A stretch of DNA of 64,000 nt from Ancrocorticia sp047501485 (lineage in GTDB: Bacteria; Actinomycetota; Actinomycetes; Actinomycetales; Actinomycetaceae). The notes below the pieces were generated by a model, which saw nothing but the letters and a program-made list of their open reading frames with translations, did no database searches and was not told the DNA's origin. The stretch covers positions 434,001-498,000 of the forward strand of contig JAZDRN010000001.1 in the NCBI GenBank assembly GCA_047501485.1, written 5' to 3'. The first letter of the stretch is position 1; each line of letters opens with the position of its first letter. The position numbers and the translations under genes are program-made. Positions 24,938-32,627 of the stretch are shown here, piece after piece.

Positions 24938-24983
24938 CGGAAGCTTGAATCTGACGGAAGCTTGAATCTGACGGAAGCCTGAA
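24933..24983. repeat. 17-bp tandem repeat, three copies, at the guaB stop
   Basis: TCTGACGGAAGCTTGAA at 24933-24949 and 24950-24966, and TCTGACGGAAGCCTGAA at 24967-24983 (one change). The TGA stop of guaB is inside the first copy. It looks like local duplication at the gene's 3' end. Confidence 0.9.
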
Positions 24984-24984
24984 C

Positions 24985-25033
24985 GGGATCGGATGCGAGC
25001 GCGAGGTCGAACAGCTCGCTCGCATCCGATCCC
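24985..25033. terminator. Bidirectional terminator guaB / exonuclease
   Basis: GGGATCGGATGCGAGCG (24985-25001) and its perfect reverse complement (25017-25033) form a 17-bp stem with a 15-nt loop between two converging genes. Confidence 0.85.
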
Positions 25034-25040
25034 GGGCGCC

Positions 25041-25748
25041 TCACCCGTTGCGTGAAGCGAGTGGCCAGGCGTTGGGATCGCCCGCGGGCCGGCGGCCGTC
25101 TTCGGCTGCACGCCGGTTCAGATAGGAGATGAAGTCCGCGTGCGAGGCGGCCTCCATCGCCTGGATCTCCTCCAGCGATTTGCCTGCCAGTTCGGGATAT
25201 TTGCGCACCAGCGCGCCCAGCAGGCGCAGCGTGGCGATAACGTCTGCCTCGGCATTGTGGAAGTTGTCCTCGTCCGACACGCCGTAGTGACGGCACAGAT
25301 CCTCCAGCCGACGCTTGCCCTTGCGGTAGCGATCCACGGATTTGTCCAGTAGGTAGGGATCGACGACTGGCGCGAGCCTGCCTCCGAGCCGGTTCTCAAG
25401 AGTGGGAAGGCTGTGGCGCGCCAGCTCGCTCTCGAGAAGAGTGAGATCGTAGGACGCGTTGAAGGCCACAACCGGGTTGCCCCGGCCCATATGTTCGGCC
25501 AGAACCGAGGCGATTTCCTCCAGCACCTCGACGACGGGACGGCCCTCCTCGTGAGCCTTCTCCGTTGAGATGCCATGGACGCTCGCCGCCTGCGCGGGAA
25601 TCTCGACTCCGGGGTCCGCCAGCCAGTAGCGCCTTTCGATGCCGTCTTCGGTGGCGCGGATGATGGAGCACGTGACCAGCCGGTCCTCGAGGGGGCGCAC
25701 CCCGGTGGTTTCGGTGTCGAATCCGATGATGGGCAGTGAGGTCCACAT
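25041..25748 (-). CDS. DEDDh 3'-5' exonuclease (DnaQ-like)
   Basis: A 235-aa stand-alone exonuclease resembling the DNA polymerase III epsilon fold. Exo I FDTETTGV (about 10-17) gives D and E, Exo II AFNASYDLTLLESEL (about 91-105) gives the next D, and Exo III HNAEADVIATL (about 178-188) gives the H and D. The ATG at 25748 is chosen because AAAGGATC lies before it on that strand; the longer open frame upstream is the antisense of the guaB3 start. The role may be proofreading-like, repair or RNA trimming. Confidence 0.85.
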   Translation of the reverse strand: MWTSLPIIGFDTETTGVRPLEDRLVTCSIIRATEDGIERRYWLADPGVEIPAQAASVHGISTEKAHEEGRPVVEVLEEIASVLAEHMGRGNPVVAFNASYDLTLLESELARHSLPTLENRLGGRLAPVVDPYLLDKSVDRYRKGKRRLEDLCRHYGVSDEDNFHNAEADVIATLRLLGALVRKYPELAGKSLEEIQAMEAASHADFISYLNRRAAEDGRRPAGDPNAWPLASRNG

Positions 25749-25845
25749 GATGATCCTTTCAAGGTATGCCACCAGCCTATCCGGTGCCACCCACAGGTTC
25801 GGCCCTGCGTTCTCCACCGTGGCCCATAACCGATGCGAGGCAAAG

Positions 25846-25861
25846 TAAGCTGGTGACCGTG
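25846..25861 (+). promoter_or_regulatory. Leaderless-type -10 of guaB3
   Basis: TAAGCT (25846-25851) is 7 nt before the GTG at 25859; another in-frame GTG at 25853 is only 1 nt from the hexamer. The spacing favours 25859 as the start. Confidence 0.45.
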
Positions 25862-26971
25862 AGCGAAGTAGAGATCGGTCGGGGTAAGCGAGCCCGCAGA
25901 GCATATACCTTGGACGACGTCGCCGTCGTCGCGTCGCGGCGCACACGTGACGTCCAGGAGGTCTTGACCACCTGGCAACTGGATGCCTATCACCTCGACA
26001 TCCCCATACTCGCCGCACCCATGGACTCGGTCACCTCTCCGGCCACCGCCATCGCCATGGGCAAGATGGGTGGCCTGGGTGTGCTCGATCTGGAGGGGTT
26101 GTGGACCCGCTACGAGGATCCCGAGCCTCTCCTCGAGGAGATCGCGCACCTGGACGCGAAAGATGCCACCCCGCGTCTGCAGCAGCTCTACGCCGCGCCG
26201 ATCGACGAGGATCTGCTGCGTGAGAGAATCCGGGAGATACGGGAGTCCGGCGTGACGGTGGCTGGAGCACTGTCGCCGGGGCGCACGCAGCAGTTGTGGC
26301 GCACCGTCGTCGACGCCGGCGTGGACGTCTTCGTCATTCGCGGCACCACTGTTTCGGCCGAGCACGTCTCGACGTCGCGCGAACCCCTGAACCTCAAGCG
26401 CTTCATCTACGAGCTGGACGTTCCCGTCATCGTGGGAGGGTCCGTGACGTACACCGGCGCGCTGCACCTCATGCGTACCGGTGCCGCGGGAGTCCTCGCC
26501 GGCTACGGCGGAGGCGCGGCATCGGCCAACCGCCGCACGGTCGGCATCGCCTCGCCCATGGCCACCACCATTGCGGATGTCGCCGCCGCCCGGCGCGACT
26601 ATCTCGACGAATCCGGAGGGCGGTACGTGCATGTGATCGCCGACGGTTCCATCAGCTCGGCCGGGGACCTCGTCAAGGCCATCGCCTGCGGTGCGGATGG
26701 CGTGATGCTCGGCACCGCCCTGGCGCGAGCCACGGAGGCTCCCGGCAGGGGCTGGCACTGGGGTGCAGAGGCACGGCACAACCGGCTACCGCGCGGCGAG
26801 CGGGTTCGCGTGGGCCAGGAGGGAACGCTGGAAGAGATCCTCTTCGGCCCCTCCCGCAGCGCCAGAGGCCTCACCAACCTGATGGGCGCGCTCCGGCACG
26901 CCATGGCGGCCAACGGATATTCGGACGTCAAGGAATTCCAGCGTGCCGAACTGGTCGTTCTGGGTAAGTGA
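25859..26971 (+). CDS. guaB3: GuaB3-family IMP dehydrogenase-related protein
   Basis: A 370-aa TIM-barrel protein of the IMPDH/GMPR superfamily. It closely follows mycobacterial GuaB3: (M)xEIGxGxxARRxYxLxxxxxVxSRRTR at the start, EPLNLKxFIxELDxPV in the middle, and AAARRDYLDExGGRYVHVxADG. There are no CBS domains, and the place of the catalytic cysteine in IMPDH is held by GYGGGAASANRRT, with no Cys, so it is not a normal IMP dehydrogenase. It is usually encoded near guaB in actinobacteria; its reaction is not settled. The TGA is followed 11 nt later by the regulator gene. Confidence 0.9.
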   Translation: MSEVEIGRGKRARRAYTLDDVAVVASRRTRDVQEVLTTWQLDAYHLDIPILAAPMDSVTSPATAIAMGKMGGLGVLDLEGLWTRYEDPEPLLEEIAHLDAKDATPRLQQLYAAPIDEDLLRERIREIRESGVTVAGALSPGRTQQLWRTVVDAGVDVFVIRGTTVSAEHVSTSREPLNLKRFIYELDVPVIVGGSVTYTGALHLMRTGAAGVLAGYGGGAASANRRTVGIASPMATTIADVAAARRDYLDESGGRYVHVIADGSISSAGDLVKAIACGADGVMLGTALARATEAPGRGWHWGAEARHNRLPRGERVRVGQEGTLEEILFGPSRSARGLTNLMGALRHAMAANGYSDVKEFQRAELVVLGK

Positions 26972-26982
26972 GGGAGCCGGAC

Positions 26983-27681
26983 ATGAGTGACAACACGTCC
27001 AACGGCAAGTCGAAGACCTCCGTCGCCATCGATCGAATTCTGGGAATGATCGAGGGAAGCGCCCTCAAGGAGGGAGACAGGCTGCCGTCTGAGCGCGCTC
27101 TGGCCGCCGAGATGAAAGTGTCTCGGGCGACGGTGCGCGAGGCCATCATGGCGCTCCAGATAGCGGGGCGCGTCGAGTCGCGTTCGGGCGATGGAACATA
27201 CATCCTGGACCGTCCGGTGGGGCTGGGAGACGACGATACGAAACTGCGTGCCGGCGTCGACATCACGGAAGCCCTCGAGTACCGCATGGCCATCGAGATC
27301 TCCGCATCCATCATGGCCTGCCGCCGTGCCCGGCGCTCCGACGTCATGCGGATGCAGGCCGTCATGGAGGCGATGTCGGAGTTCGTGGCAGAGGAGGATT
27401 ACGAGGCCTACCTGGACGCCTCGATGGATCTGCACCTGGCCATCGGTCAGGCCTCGCACTCCAAGGAGCTGCGCAAGGTCCACGACGCGCTTACCGAACA
27501 GGTGCGCGATGACGAATGGCTTCTGGCTGAGAGCTACAACAGCGATGTCGCCGAGCGTTCGATTCAGATCCACCGAGAGATCGTGGATGCCATAGCGGCC
27601 AAGGATATTGCCCGGGTTGTGCGGGCGGTGGAGATCCACTACGTGGACTACCCGACGCTCGGGGAGATGGACGAGGTCTAG
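26983..27681 (+). CDS. GntR-family (FadR/FCD) transcriptional regulator
   Basis: DNA-binding regulator, 232 aa from the ATG at 26983, preferred over the GTG at 26968 because GAGGGAG lies 7 nt before it. The winged helix-turn-helix (about 12-80) has GDRLPSERALAAEMKVSRATVREAIMAL; the C-terminal FCD domain (about 95-225) has the metal/ligand histidines in DASMDLHLAIG and QIHREIVDAI. The effector is usually an organic or sugar acid. It is cotranscribed with guaB3; the target is not evident. Confidence 0.88.
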   Translation: MSDNTSNGKSKTSVAIDRILGMIEGSALKEGDRLPSERALAAEMKVSRATVREAIMALQIAGRVESRSGDGTYILDRPVGLGDDDTKLRAGVDITEALEYRMAIEISASIMACRRARRSDVMRMQAVMEAMSEFVAEEDYEAYLDASMDLHLAIGQASHSKELRKVHDALTEQVRDDEWLLAESYNSDVAERSIQIHREIVDAIAAKDIARVVRAVEIHYVDYPTLGEMDEV

Positions 27682-27759
27682 GTGTGATGTCCAGGTAGGT
27701 TGTTGAGCCTGCGGCCGGGTGCGTGCGGTGGCGCGAACTCCCACCGAGGCGGACCCGTT

Positions 27760-30078
27760 CTAGAGTTCGACGACGGATCCGTCCTCGTAGATGTTGAAGG
27801 AGCGGCCCGGCGAACTGTAGGTGGCGAACACGCGGTGGTCCGTGCGGGCCGGCACCAGCCTGATCACGACTTGCCCTTCGTCGACCTCTCCCAGTGCTTG
27901 CGTCATGTGGACCCGGAGCGCGGTGAGGAGTTCCGGCGGGGGAGCGGATTCCCCGCGGTCGTTCATGAGAAGGACGACGCCGCGCTCGCGCGCCCGTTTG
28001 ACCTCCTCGGCCAACAACTCGACGAGGTGGTTGCCTCCCCGTATCTCGTCTCGTAGTTCGGCCTCGATGAGCGCGGCCTGGCTGCGCTCCCTATTCGTCA
28101 GGGGAGCATCGGAGGCGATGGTTTCCAGAAGGGGGCGAACCTTCTTCTCCACCCGGCTGAGGGTGGATTCGATGACCTGGTTGGTCTGCAGGTCCTCGAT
28201 GCGCTTGGCCTCGAGCTCCATCTGGCGCTCTTGATCGCGGAAGATGGAGACGGAGGCCCAACGGGCGAGGGTGGTGATGAGGGTCCATACCGTCAGGCTG
28301 AGGATGTGCCCGAGCGACATCGTGAGGATCAGGGCAGGAGGCAATCCGTTCACGATGACCCACAACGCCGCACCACCCGTGAGCAAGGCGACGCCCACCC
28401 AGGCGGCCAGGATTCTCTCCCGGACCACCAGCCCCCAGCAGAGCATGCCGGTCAGGCCCAGACTCCAGGCTTCGTTCTCCGGCCAGCCGGTCGCCGGGAT
28501 GGCAAGAAGCACGCAGACGTTCGCTACCCCACCGGCCAACGGGACAAGGAACGTGACCCAATGCGGAAGCTTGCTCTCTGGCCAGCGAACCAACAGCAGA
28601 ACTACCATGGCCGTCTCCAGTGCCAGTGCCGCCGCAGGTACCCATGGATTGGTATAGATACTCCAGTGGCAGATGAGCTGATAGATATGGGCCAGGACCG
28701 CATAGGCAGCAACGAGGCGGGTGGGAAGCCTTTCCATGGACTGTCCGACCGCGACCGGGCGCCGGGCCTGTGCCGCGGACTCCCTCTGATTGAGCTGACT
28801 GGTCCCGGGAGAATAGGACAGGAGAACGCGTGTTCCGTAGCCGGGCATGGAATCGAAGATGACGTGACCGCCGATATTGTCCATTCGTTGCAGGATGGAC
28901 CGGCGAATCCCCAGACGGCTCTGGTCGGCCTTTGTCAGATCGAAACCCCGCCCGTTGTCCGAGACGGAAATGCGGACTCCCAGCCTGGCCGAGCTGCCCA
29001 TTGAGAGGACCCGCCTGGGCTGGGGTGTCTTGGGGCTCGGTGCGTGACGAAGCGAGTTGTTGAGGGCCTCGTGAGTGGCATCGAGTAGGGCCTGTCCCAC
29101 GTTGGGTGGCAGGGATATCGTCAACGATTCCTTACGCCGGAAGGAGATCTTCGGATCGATCTCGACGGCAAGTTGCTCAAGCTGGTTGAACAGGTGCGTC
29201 GTCGTCGGGATCTCGTGGGTTGCCGCCCTTCTGTCCAGGACATCGAGCGCCTGACGAGCAGTGACTCGCAGCGCCTTGCGATCGTCCATGCCTGCGGCCA
29301 GGGGGATGAGCGCGGAGAGGATGTGATCGTGAATGAAGTTGTTCATCCTGCGCTGAGCGTCGCTCGCCGCCCGCTGCCTGCGGGTGACGATCTCTTCTGC
29401 GGCCAAGGCGTGCTGAGCCGCATCCAGGGTGATGCTCTGACGCAACAGCCATGAGCCCCCCGCGAGGAACGCGAGATTGAAGCACAGAATGAGCACCGGG
29501 CCATCGAAGTCCGAGAGCGTGGGAGCGGTGCCCGATTCCAGCACGGGAAGAATTGACATCAGCGCCGTGATCGCGAGGAGGAACGCGACTCGCATTCGCT
29601 CCGAAAGCACCGTCATGGATATGACCATGCAGAGCATCGAAAGATACTGCAATGGATGCTGGTTCGAGACGTAATCCAGCCTGACCGAGCCGAAGGGCCT
29701 CGTGGTCGCCGCGCAGGCGATGAGTAGCAGGACGTAGGAGATCAGGACGACGCAGGTCAATGCCTGCCACCCCGTGTCGAGGGCGCGGGTGCCGCCGTCA
29801 TCGGTCCCGACCTCGAAGAAGCGTTCCCGGACATAGGCGCTTACTGCTAGCGCACCTGCTGACACCACCATGGCCGTGATCGCGAGATAGCAGATCGCGA
29901 ACGTGTCGAAGGTATAGGGGACCCGGAAGAAGACGGATTCCCAACTTTGAGGGACGAGCACCATGATCCCGATGCTGGCGGCAGCCACGAGGAGTCGACG
30001 GAGAAAGCGGTTGTACGGCCCTGACTGGGAAAACGAACCGTGCCCGCGAGTCGACTGAGGGGATCGAAGTAGATGCAT
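27760..30078 (-). CDS. Two-module membrane sensor histidine kinase
   Basis: A 772-aa protein. About six membrane segments (28-212) lead to a helical dimerisation segment with a candidate phosphoacceptor in NNFIHDHILSAL (H250 or H252). A Bergerat ATPase domain follows: N box HEALNNSLRHA (336-346), G1 SDNGRGFD (373-380), LGIRRSILQRMDNIGG (389-404) and PGYGTRVLL (412-420). Unusually, a second block of about six membrane segments (450-605) comes after the kinase, then a cytoplasmic domain (609-772) with a coiled coil and EAELRDEIRGG. The ATG at 30078 is 8 nt after TACAGT, fitting a leaderless start. The neighbour upstream is a paralogue without the ATPase; no response regulator is near. Confidence 0.85.
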   Translation of the reverse strand: MHLLRSPQSTRGHGSFSQSGPYNRFLRRLLVAAASIGIMVLVPQSWESVFFRVPYTFDTFAICYLAITAMVVSAGALAVSAYVRERFFEVGTDDGGTRALDTGWQALTCVVLISYVLLLIACAATTRPFGSVRLDYVSNQHPLQYLSMLCMVISMTVLSERMRVAFLLAITALMSILPVLESGTAPTLSDFDGPVLILCFNLAFLAGGSWLLRQSITLDAAQHALAAEEIVTRRQRAASDAQRRMNNFIHDHILSALIPLAAGMDDRKALRVTARQALDVLDRRAATHEIPTTTHLFNQLEQLAVEIDPKISFRRKESLTISLPPNVGQALLDATHEALNNSLRHAPSPKTPQPRRVLSMGSSARLGVRISVSDNGRGFDLTKADQSRLGIRRSILQRMDNIGGHVIFDSMPGYGTRVLLSYSPGTSQLNQRESAAQARRPVAVGQSMERLPTRLVAAYAVLAHIYQLICHWSIYTNPWVPAAALALETAMVVLLLVRWPESKLPHWVTFLVPLAGGVANVCVLLAIPATGWPENEAWSLGLTGMLCWGLVVRERILAAWVGVALLTGGAALWVIVNGLPPALILTMSLGHILSLTVWTLITTLARWASVSIFRDQERQMELEAKRIEDLQTNQVIESTLSRVEKKVRPLLETIASDAPLTNRERSQAALIEAELRDEIRGGNHLVELLAEEVKRARERGVVLLMNDRGESAPPPELLTALRVHMTQALGEVDEGQVVIRLVPARTDHRVFATYSSPGRSFNIYEDGSVVEL

Positions 30079-30083
30079 CACGA

Positions 30084-30096
30084 AACACTGTATCCA
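30084..30096 (-). promoter_or_regulatory. TGGATACAGT promoter element of the kinase gene
   Basis: Reading the minus strand, TGGATACAGT ends 8 nt before the ATG at 30078. The identical decamer with identical spacing precedes the paralogue, so TACAGT is probably the -10 of both leaderless genes. Confidence 0.5.
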
Positions 30097-30126
30097 TCAA
30101 TTGCTTCGCCAGAGGCATGCTTTCAT

Positions 30127-32088
30127 CTATTGTTCGTATTGACCCGTGCCAATAGTCATATCAAGAACCGTTCCATCGAGGTTGATGTCGAGTGAAGTGC
30201 CGGGTGCGCTGATGGTCGCCGCGATCTCCTGATGCGGGCGAGGAGGCACAAGCCGGATCACGACCCGTCCGTCGCGGGTGCCGCGCAGCACCTCACGCGC
30301 GTGGTGATGGACCACCCGCAGGAGCTCGGGAGTCAGCTGCCGTGCGCGGCTATCGTCCATCAACATGACGGTGACGCCGCGCTCGCGAGCGTCGCGCACC
30401 TCCGGGCGGATGGCCGCGAAGTACTGTCCGCCCCTGATCTCGTCGCGCAACTCGGCCTCGGCGAGGGCGGCCTGCCGCTGTGTCCCGGCGTCGAGTGGAG
30501 CCGATGAGGCTATGAGCTCGAGGAGGGGACGAACTCCCTGGTCCACCCGGTCCAGCGTCAGTTCGATGACCTCGGCGGCGAGCCGATCGTCTACGCGCTG
30601 AAATTCGAGATCGGTGATGCGCTGCTCATCGCGGTGGATAGTGACCAGCGCCCAGCGTGCGGCCACAAGAAGCAGGCTCCACGCAACCAGACTCAAGACA
30701 TAACTGAAGGCGATCGTGAGAATCAGCAGCGAGGGAAGGCCGGCTGCCTGTACCCATATGGCGATGCAGAGCGTGGTCAACGCCATGGAGAGCCATGCTG
30801 CCACCAATTGCGCTCGCATCGCCAAAGCCCAGGACAACATCGTGCCCATCCCCAGCGACCAGGCCTCGTTTTCGGGCCAGCTATGGGCTGGGATGGTGAA
30901 AAGGACGGCGAGATTCACCACGCCGGTCGCCAGTGGGACGAGCGTCGCGACCCAGAACGGGAGCCTGGCACCGGGCCATGTGCGTAAGAGCAGATAGCCG
31001 CAGCCTGCACCCACGAGCAGACCCGCGGTTGGGATCGCTGGGTTCGAGTAGTGGTGCCAGTGGGTGGCGAGCAGAAGGGCGAGAGTCAAGGTCGTGAGGA
31101 GGCCGAGGACGCGGGCGGGAGTGGACTCCAGCGCCTGACCGGAGGAAAGGGGAGCTGGAAGATCGGCCCGGGCCGCTGCGCCGGTGTCCGTGTGTGTTGC
31201 GGGTTCGTCTGCGGCATGCTCCCATCGGTCGTCGGCCGTGCGCCCGTTGAGCGAGTCCAAAGCTTGCTGCGCTGTGGCCCGCAACAGTGCGCGGTCGTAA
31301 ACGCCCGATGCGACGGGAATGAGTGCGGAAAGGATGTGATCGTGGATGAAGCTGTTGACCTGGCGCTGGGCTTCGTTGGCCGCGTGGGTACTGTGGACCG
31401 CAAGGGTCTCAGAAGCGAGCGCATCTCGGGTGGCGTCCAACTCGTCCGCTCGTGCTAGGAGCCAGACGATGGCAAGGAAGTGGGCCGCATTGAAACACAG
31501 GAAGTACGCCGAACCGCCGATGCTCGCGAGCGTCAACGTGCCTGCCTCGGAAACGGCCAGGATGGCAAGGAGTGCGCTGAAAGCCGCCAGAAAAGCAAGG
31601 CATGCTTTGACGGAGAGGACTGCTCCCGAAAGCACCAAGACGGCGATCGAGAGGAACTGCAACGGATTCTGACTGGAGAAATACTGAACGTGAAAGTCCA
31701 TCGGCTCCGCGAAGGCGATGCTCGTCACCTGTAAGCCGATGAACGAGACCAGGGTGCCCACCGCCGCCGTATGCCATAGGGAATCGAGGATTCGCTTTGC
31801 ACGGATGGGCTCTTCCCTCCCGACAGAACGACGGTCGTGACAGTGGGCAAGCAGCGCCAGCAGACTGGAGGCGAGCGCTAGGGCGATGGTGAGAGCGAAG
31901 AGCATGCCGAGCACCGGGGTGGTACGCGAAACGCGCAGTGAGACGGCGTCCCAGACGAGCAGACCCATGCATGCCAACCCCGGGCCCGCGGTGATAGCCA
32001 ACATTCGCCGGAGAAAGCGGTTGTAGCGGCCCGCTTGTGAAAAGAGGGCGAATCCGCTGGTCCGGCGTGTACGTACTGAGACAGTCAT
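30127..32088 (-). CDS. ATPase-less paralogue of the membrane sensor kinase
   Basis: A 653-aa tandem paralogue. It keeps every other part of its partner: the start SQAGRYNRFLRRML (partner SQSGPYNRFLRRLL), about six membrane segments, the helix VNSFIHDHILSALIP (H249/H251), a second block of about six membrane segments with WPENEAWSLG (same in both), and the coiled-coil tail with AELRDEIRGGQ. The region that holds the N and G boxes in the partner is replaced by a short linker (about 282-318), so it cannot bind ATP as a kinase. It may be a sensor subunit of a heterodimer or a decoy. The ATG at 32088 is 8 nt after TACAGT. Confidence 0.8.
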   Translation of the reverse strand: MTVSVRTRRTSGFALFSQAGRYNRFLRRMLAITAGPGLACMGLLVWDAVSLRVSRTTPVLGMLFALTIALALASSLLALLAHCHDRRSVGREEPIRAKRILDSLWHTAAVGTLVSFIGLQVTSIAFAEPMDFHVQYFSSQNPLQFLSIAVLVLSGAVLSVKACLAFLAAFSALLAILAVSEAGTLTLASIGGSAYFLCFNAAHFLAIVWLLARADELDATRDALASETLAVHSTHAANEAQRQVNSFIHDHILSALIPVASGVYDRALLRATAQQALDSLNGRTADDRWEHAADEPATHTDTGAAARADLPAPLSSGQALESTPARVLGLLTTLTLALLLATHWHHYSNPAIPTAGLLVGAGCGYLLLRTWPGARLPFWVATLVPLATGVVNLAVLFTIPAHSWPENEAWSLGMGTMLSWALAMRAQLVAAWLSMALTTLCIAIWVQAAGLPSLLILTIAFSYVLSLVAWSLLLVAARWALVTIHRDEQRITDLEFQRVDDRLAAEVIELTLDRVDQGVRPLLELIASSAPLDAGTQRQAALAEAELRDEIRGGQYFAAIRPEVRDARERGVTVMLMDDSRARQLTPELLRVVHHHAREVLRGTRDGRVVIRLVPPRPHQEIAATISAPGTSLDINLDGTVLDMTIGTGQYEQ

Positions 32089-32627
32089 TGATGGATACTG
32101 TATCCACTCGATCCCATAGATGAGTAAGGCGCGGCGGTGATTGGCTGGATCGCGGGGGCATCGTGTGAGGGGCTCACTCTGTCTTCGTGATCTTACGGTC
32201 GTCCACTTGGCCGGACCAATCCCCTTCCTGTAGAGAGTCGGTGAAGCCTTAGGGGCCCGCTGTCTCCGTATGGAGCGCCGGGCGAACCTATGTAAGCTTC
32301 GGCATGGCATGGGTGCGAAGCTTGGACCGGAGATGTTATATACCGTTCGGCTGATCCTCGATCCGCTCTCTTTGGGAAAATTCCAGTAAATACAAGGTGT
32401 TTCTCTATATTAGGACTTATGTCTGCGGTTTGTTGTGCGTCGCGAGGACCTAGGGCCTTCGCGGAGGCTCCTTGTTACCGTTTGTCACCATTCCGGCGAG
32501 GATTCGTTGCGCGAGAACCTCGGAATCGCTGGCGGTGGCGATTACGCTGGATGGAGCGGTCAGACCAAAGCGCTCTATTTGGCTGTCCTCTGGAGATGCG
32601 ATCAATGATGAGGAAAGTGTCGATACC
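32089..32627. other. Sensor-aspA divergent intergenic region
   Basis: 539 nt without a convincing gene. It holds the paralogue promoter, a hairpin with 8-bp arms AAGCTTCG/CGAAGCTT (32294-32301 and 32316-32323), and an AT-rich stretch (32336-32420) with TATATT at 32406-32411 that may be the aspA promoter. A 70-codon open frame at 32419-32631 is Arg/Trp-rich and has no good ribosome binding site. If the promoter is right, the aspA leader is about 210 nt. Confidence 0.4.
32093..32108 (-). promoter_or_regulatory. TGGATACAGT promoter element of the paralogue
   Basis: Reading the minus strand, TGGATACAGT ends 8 nt before the ATG at 32088. Here it is part of the palindrome GGATAC-A-GTATCC, a possible binding site. 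Confidence 0.5.

Noticed and set aside
24933..24983. Attachment-site or integron-type direct repeats
   Set aside because: Immediate tandem copies with no tRNA, integrase or cassette nearby.
25118..26779. A 553-codon minus-strand frame spanning guaB3 and the exonuclease in another frame
   Set aside because: Overlaps two well-supported genes in the wrong frames; the product has low-complexity shadow composition.
30127..32310. Longer start for the ATPase-less sensor (74 extra N-terminal residues)
   Set aside because: The extra part is Arg/Pro-rich and unlike the paralogue, whose similarity begins just after the ATG at 32088; the -10 element also supports the shorter start.
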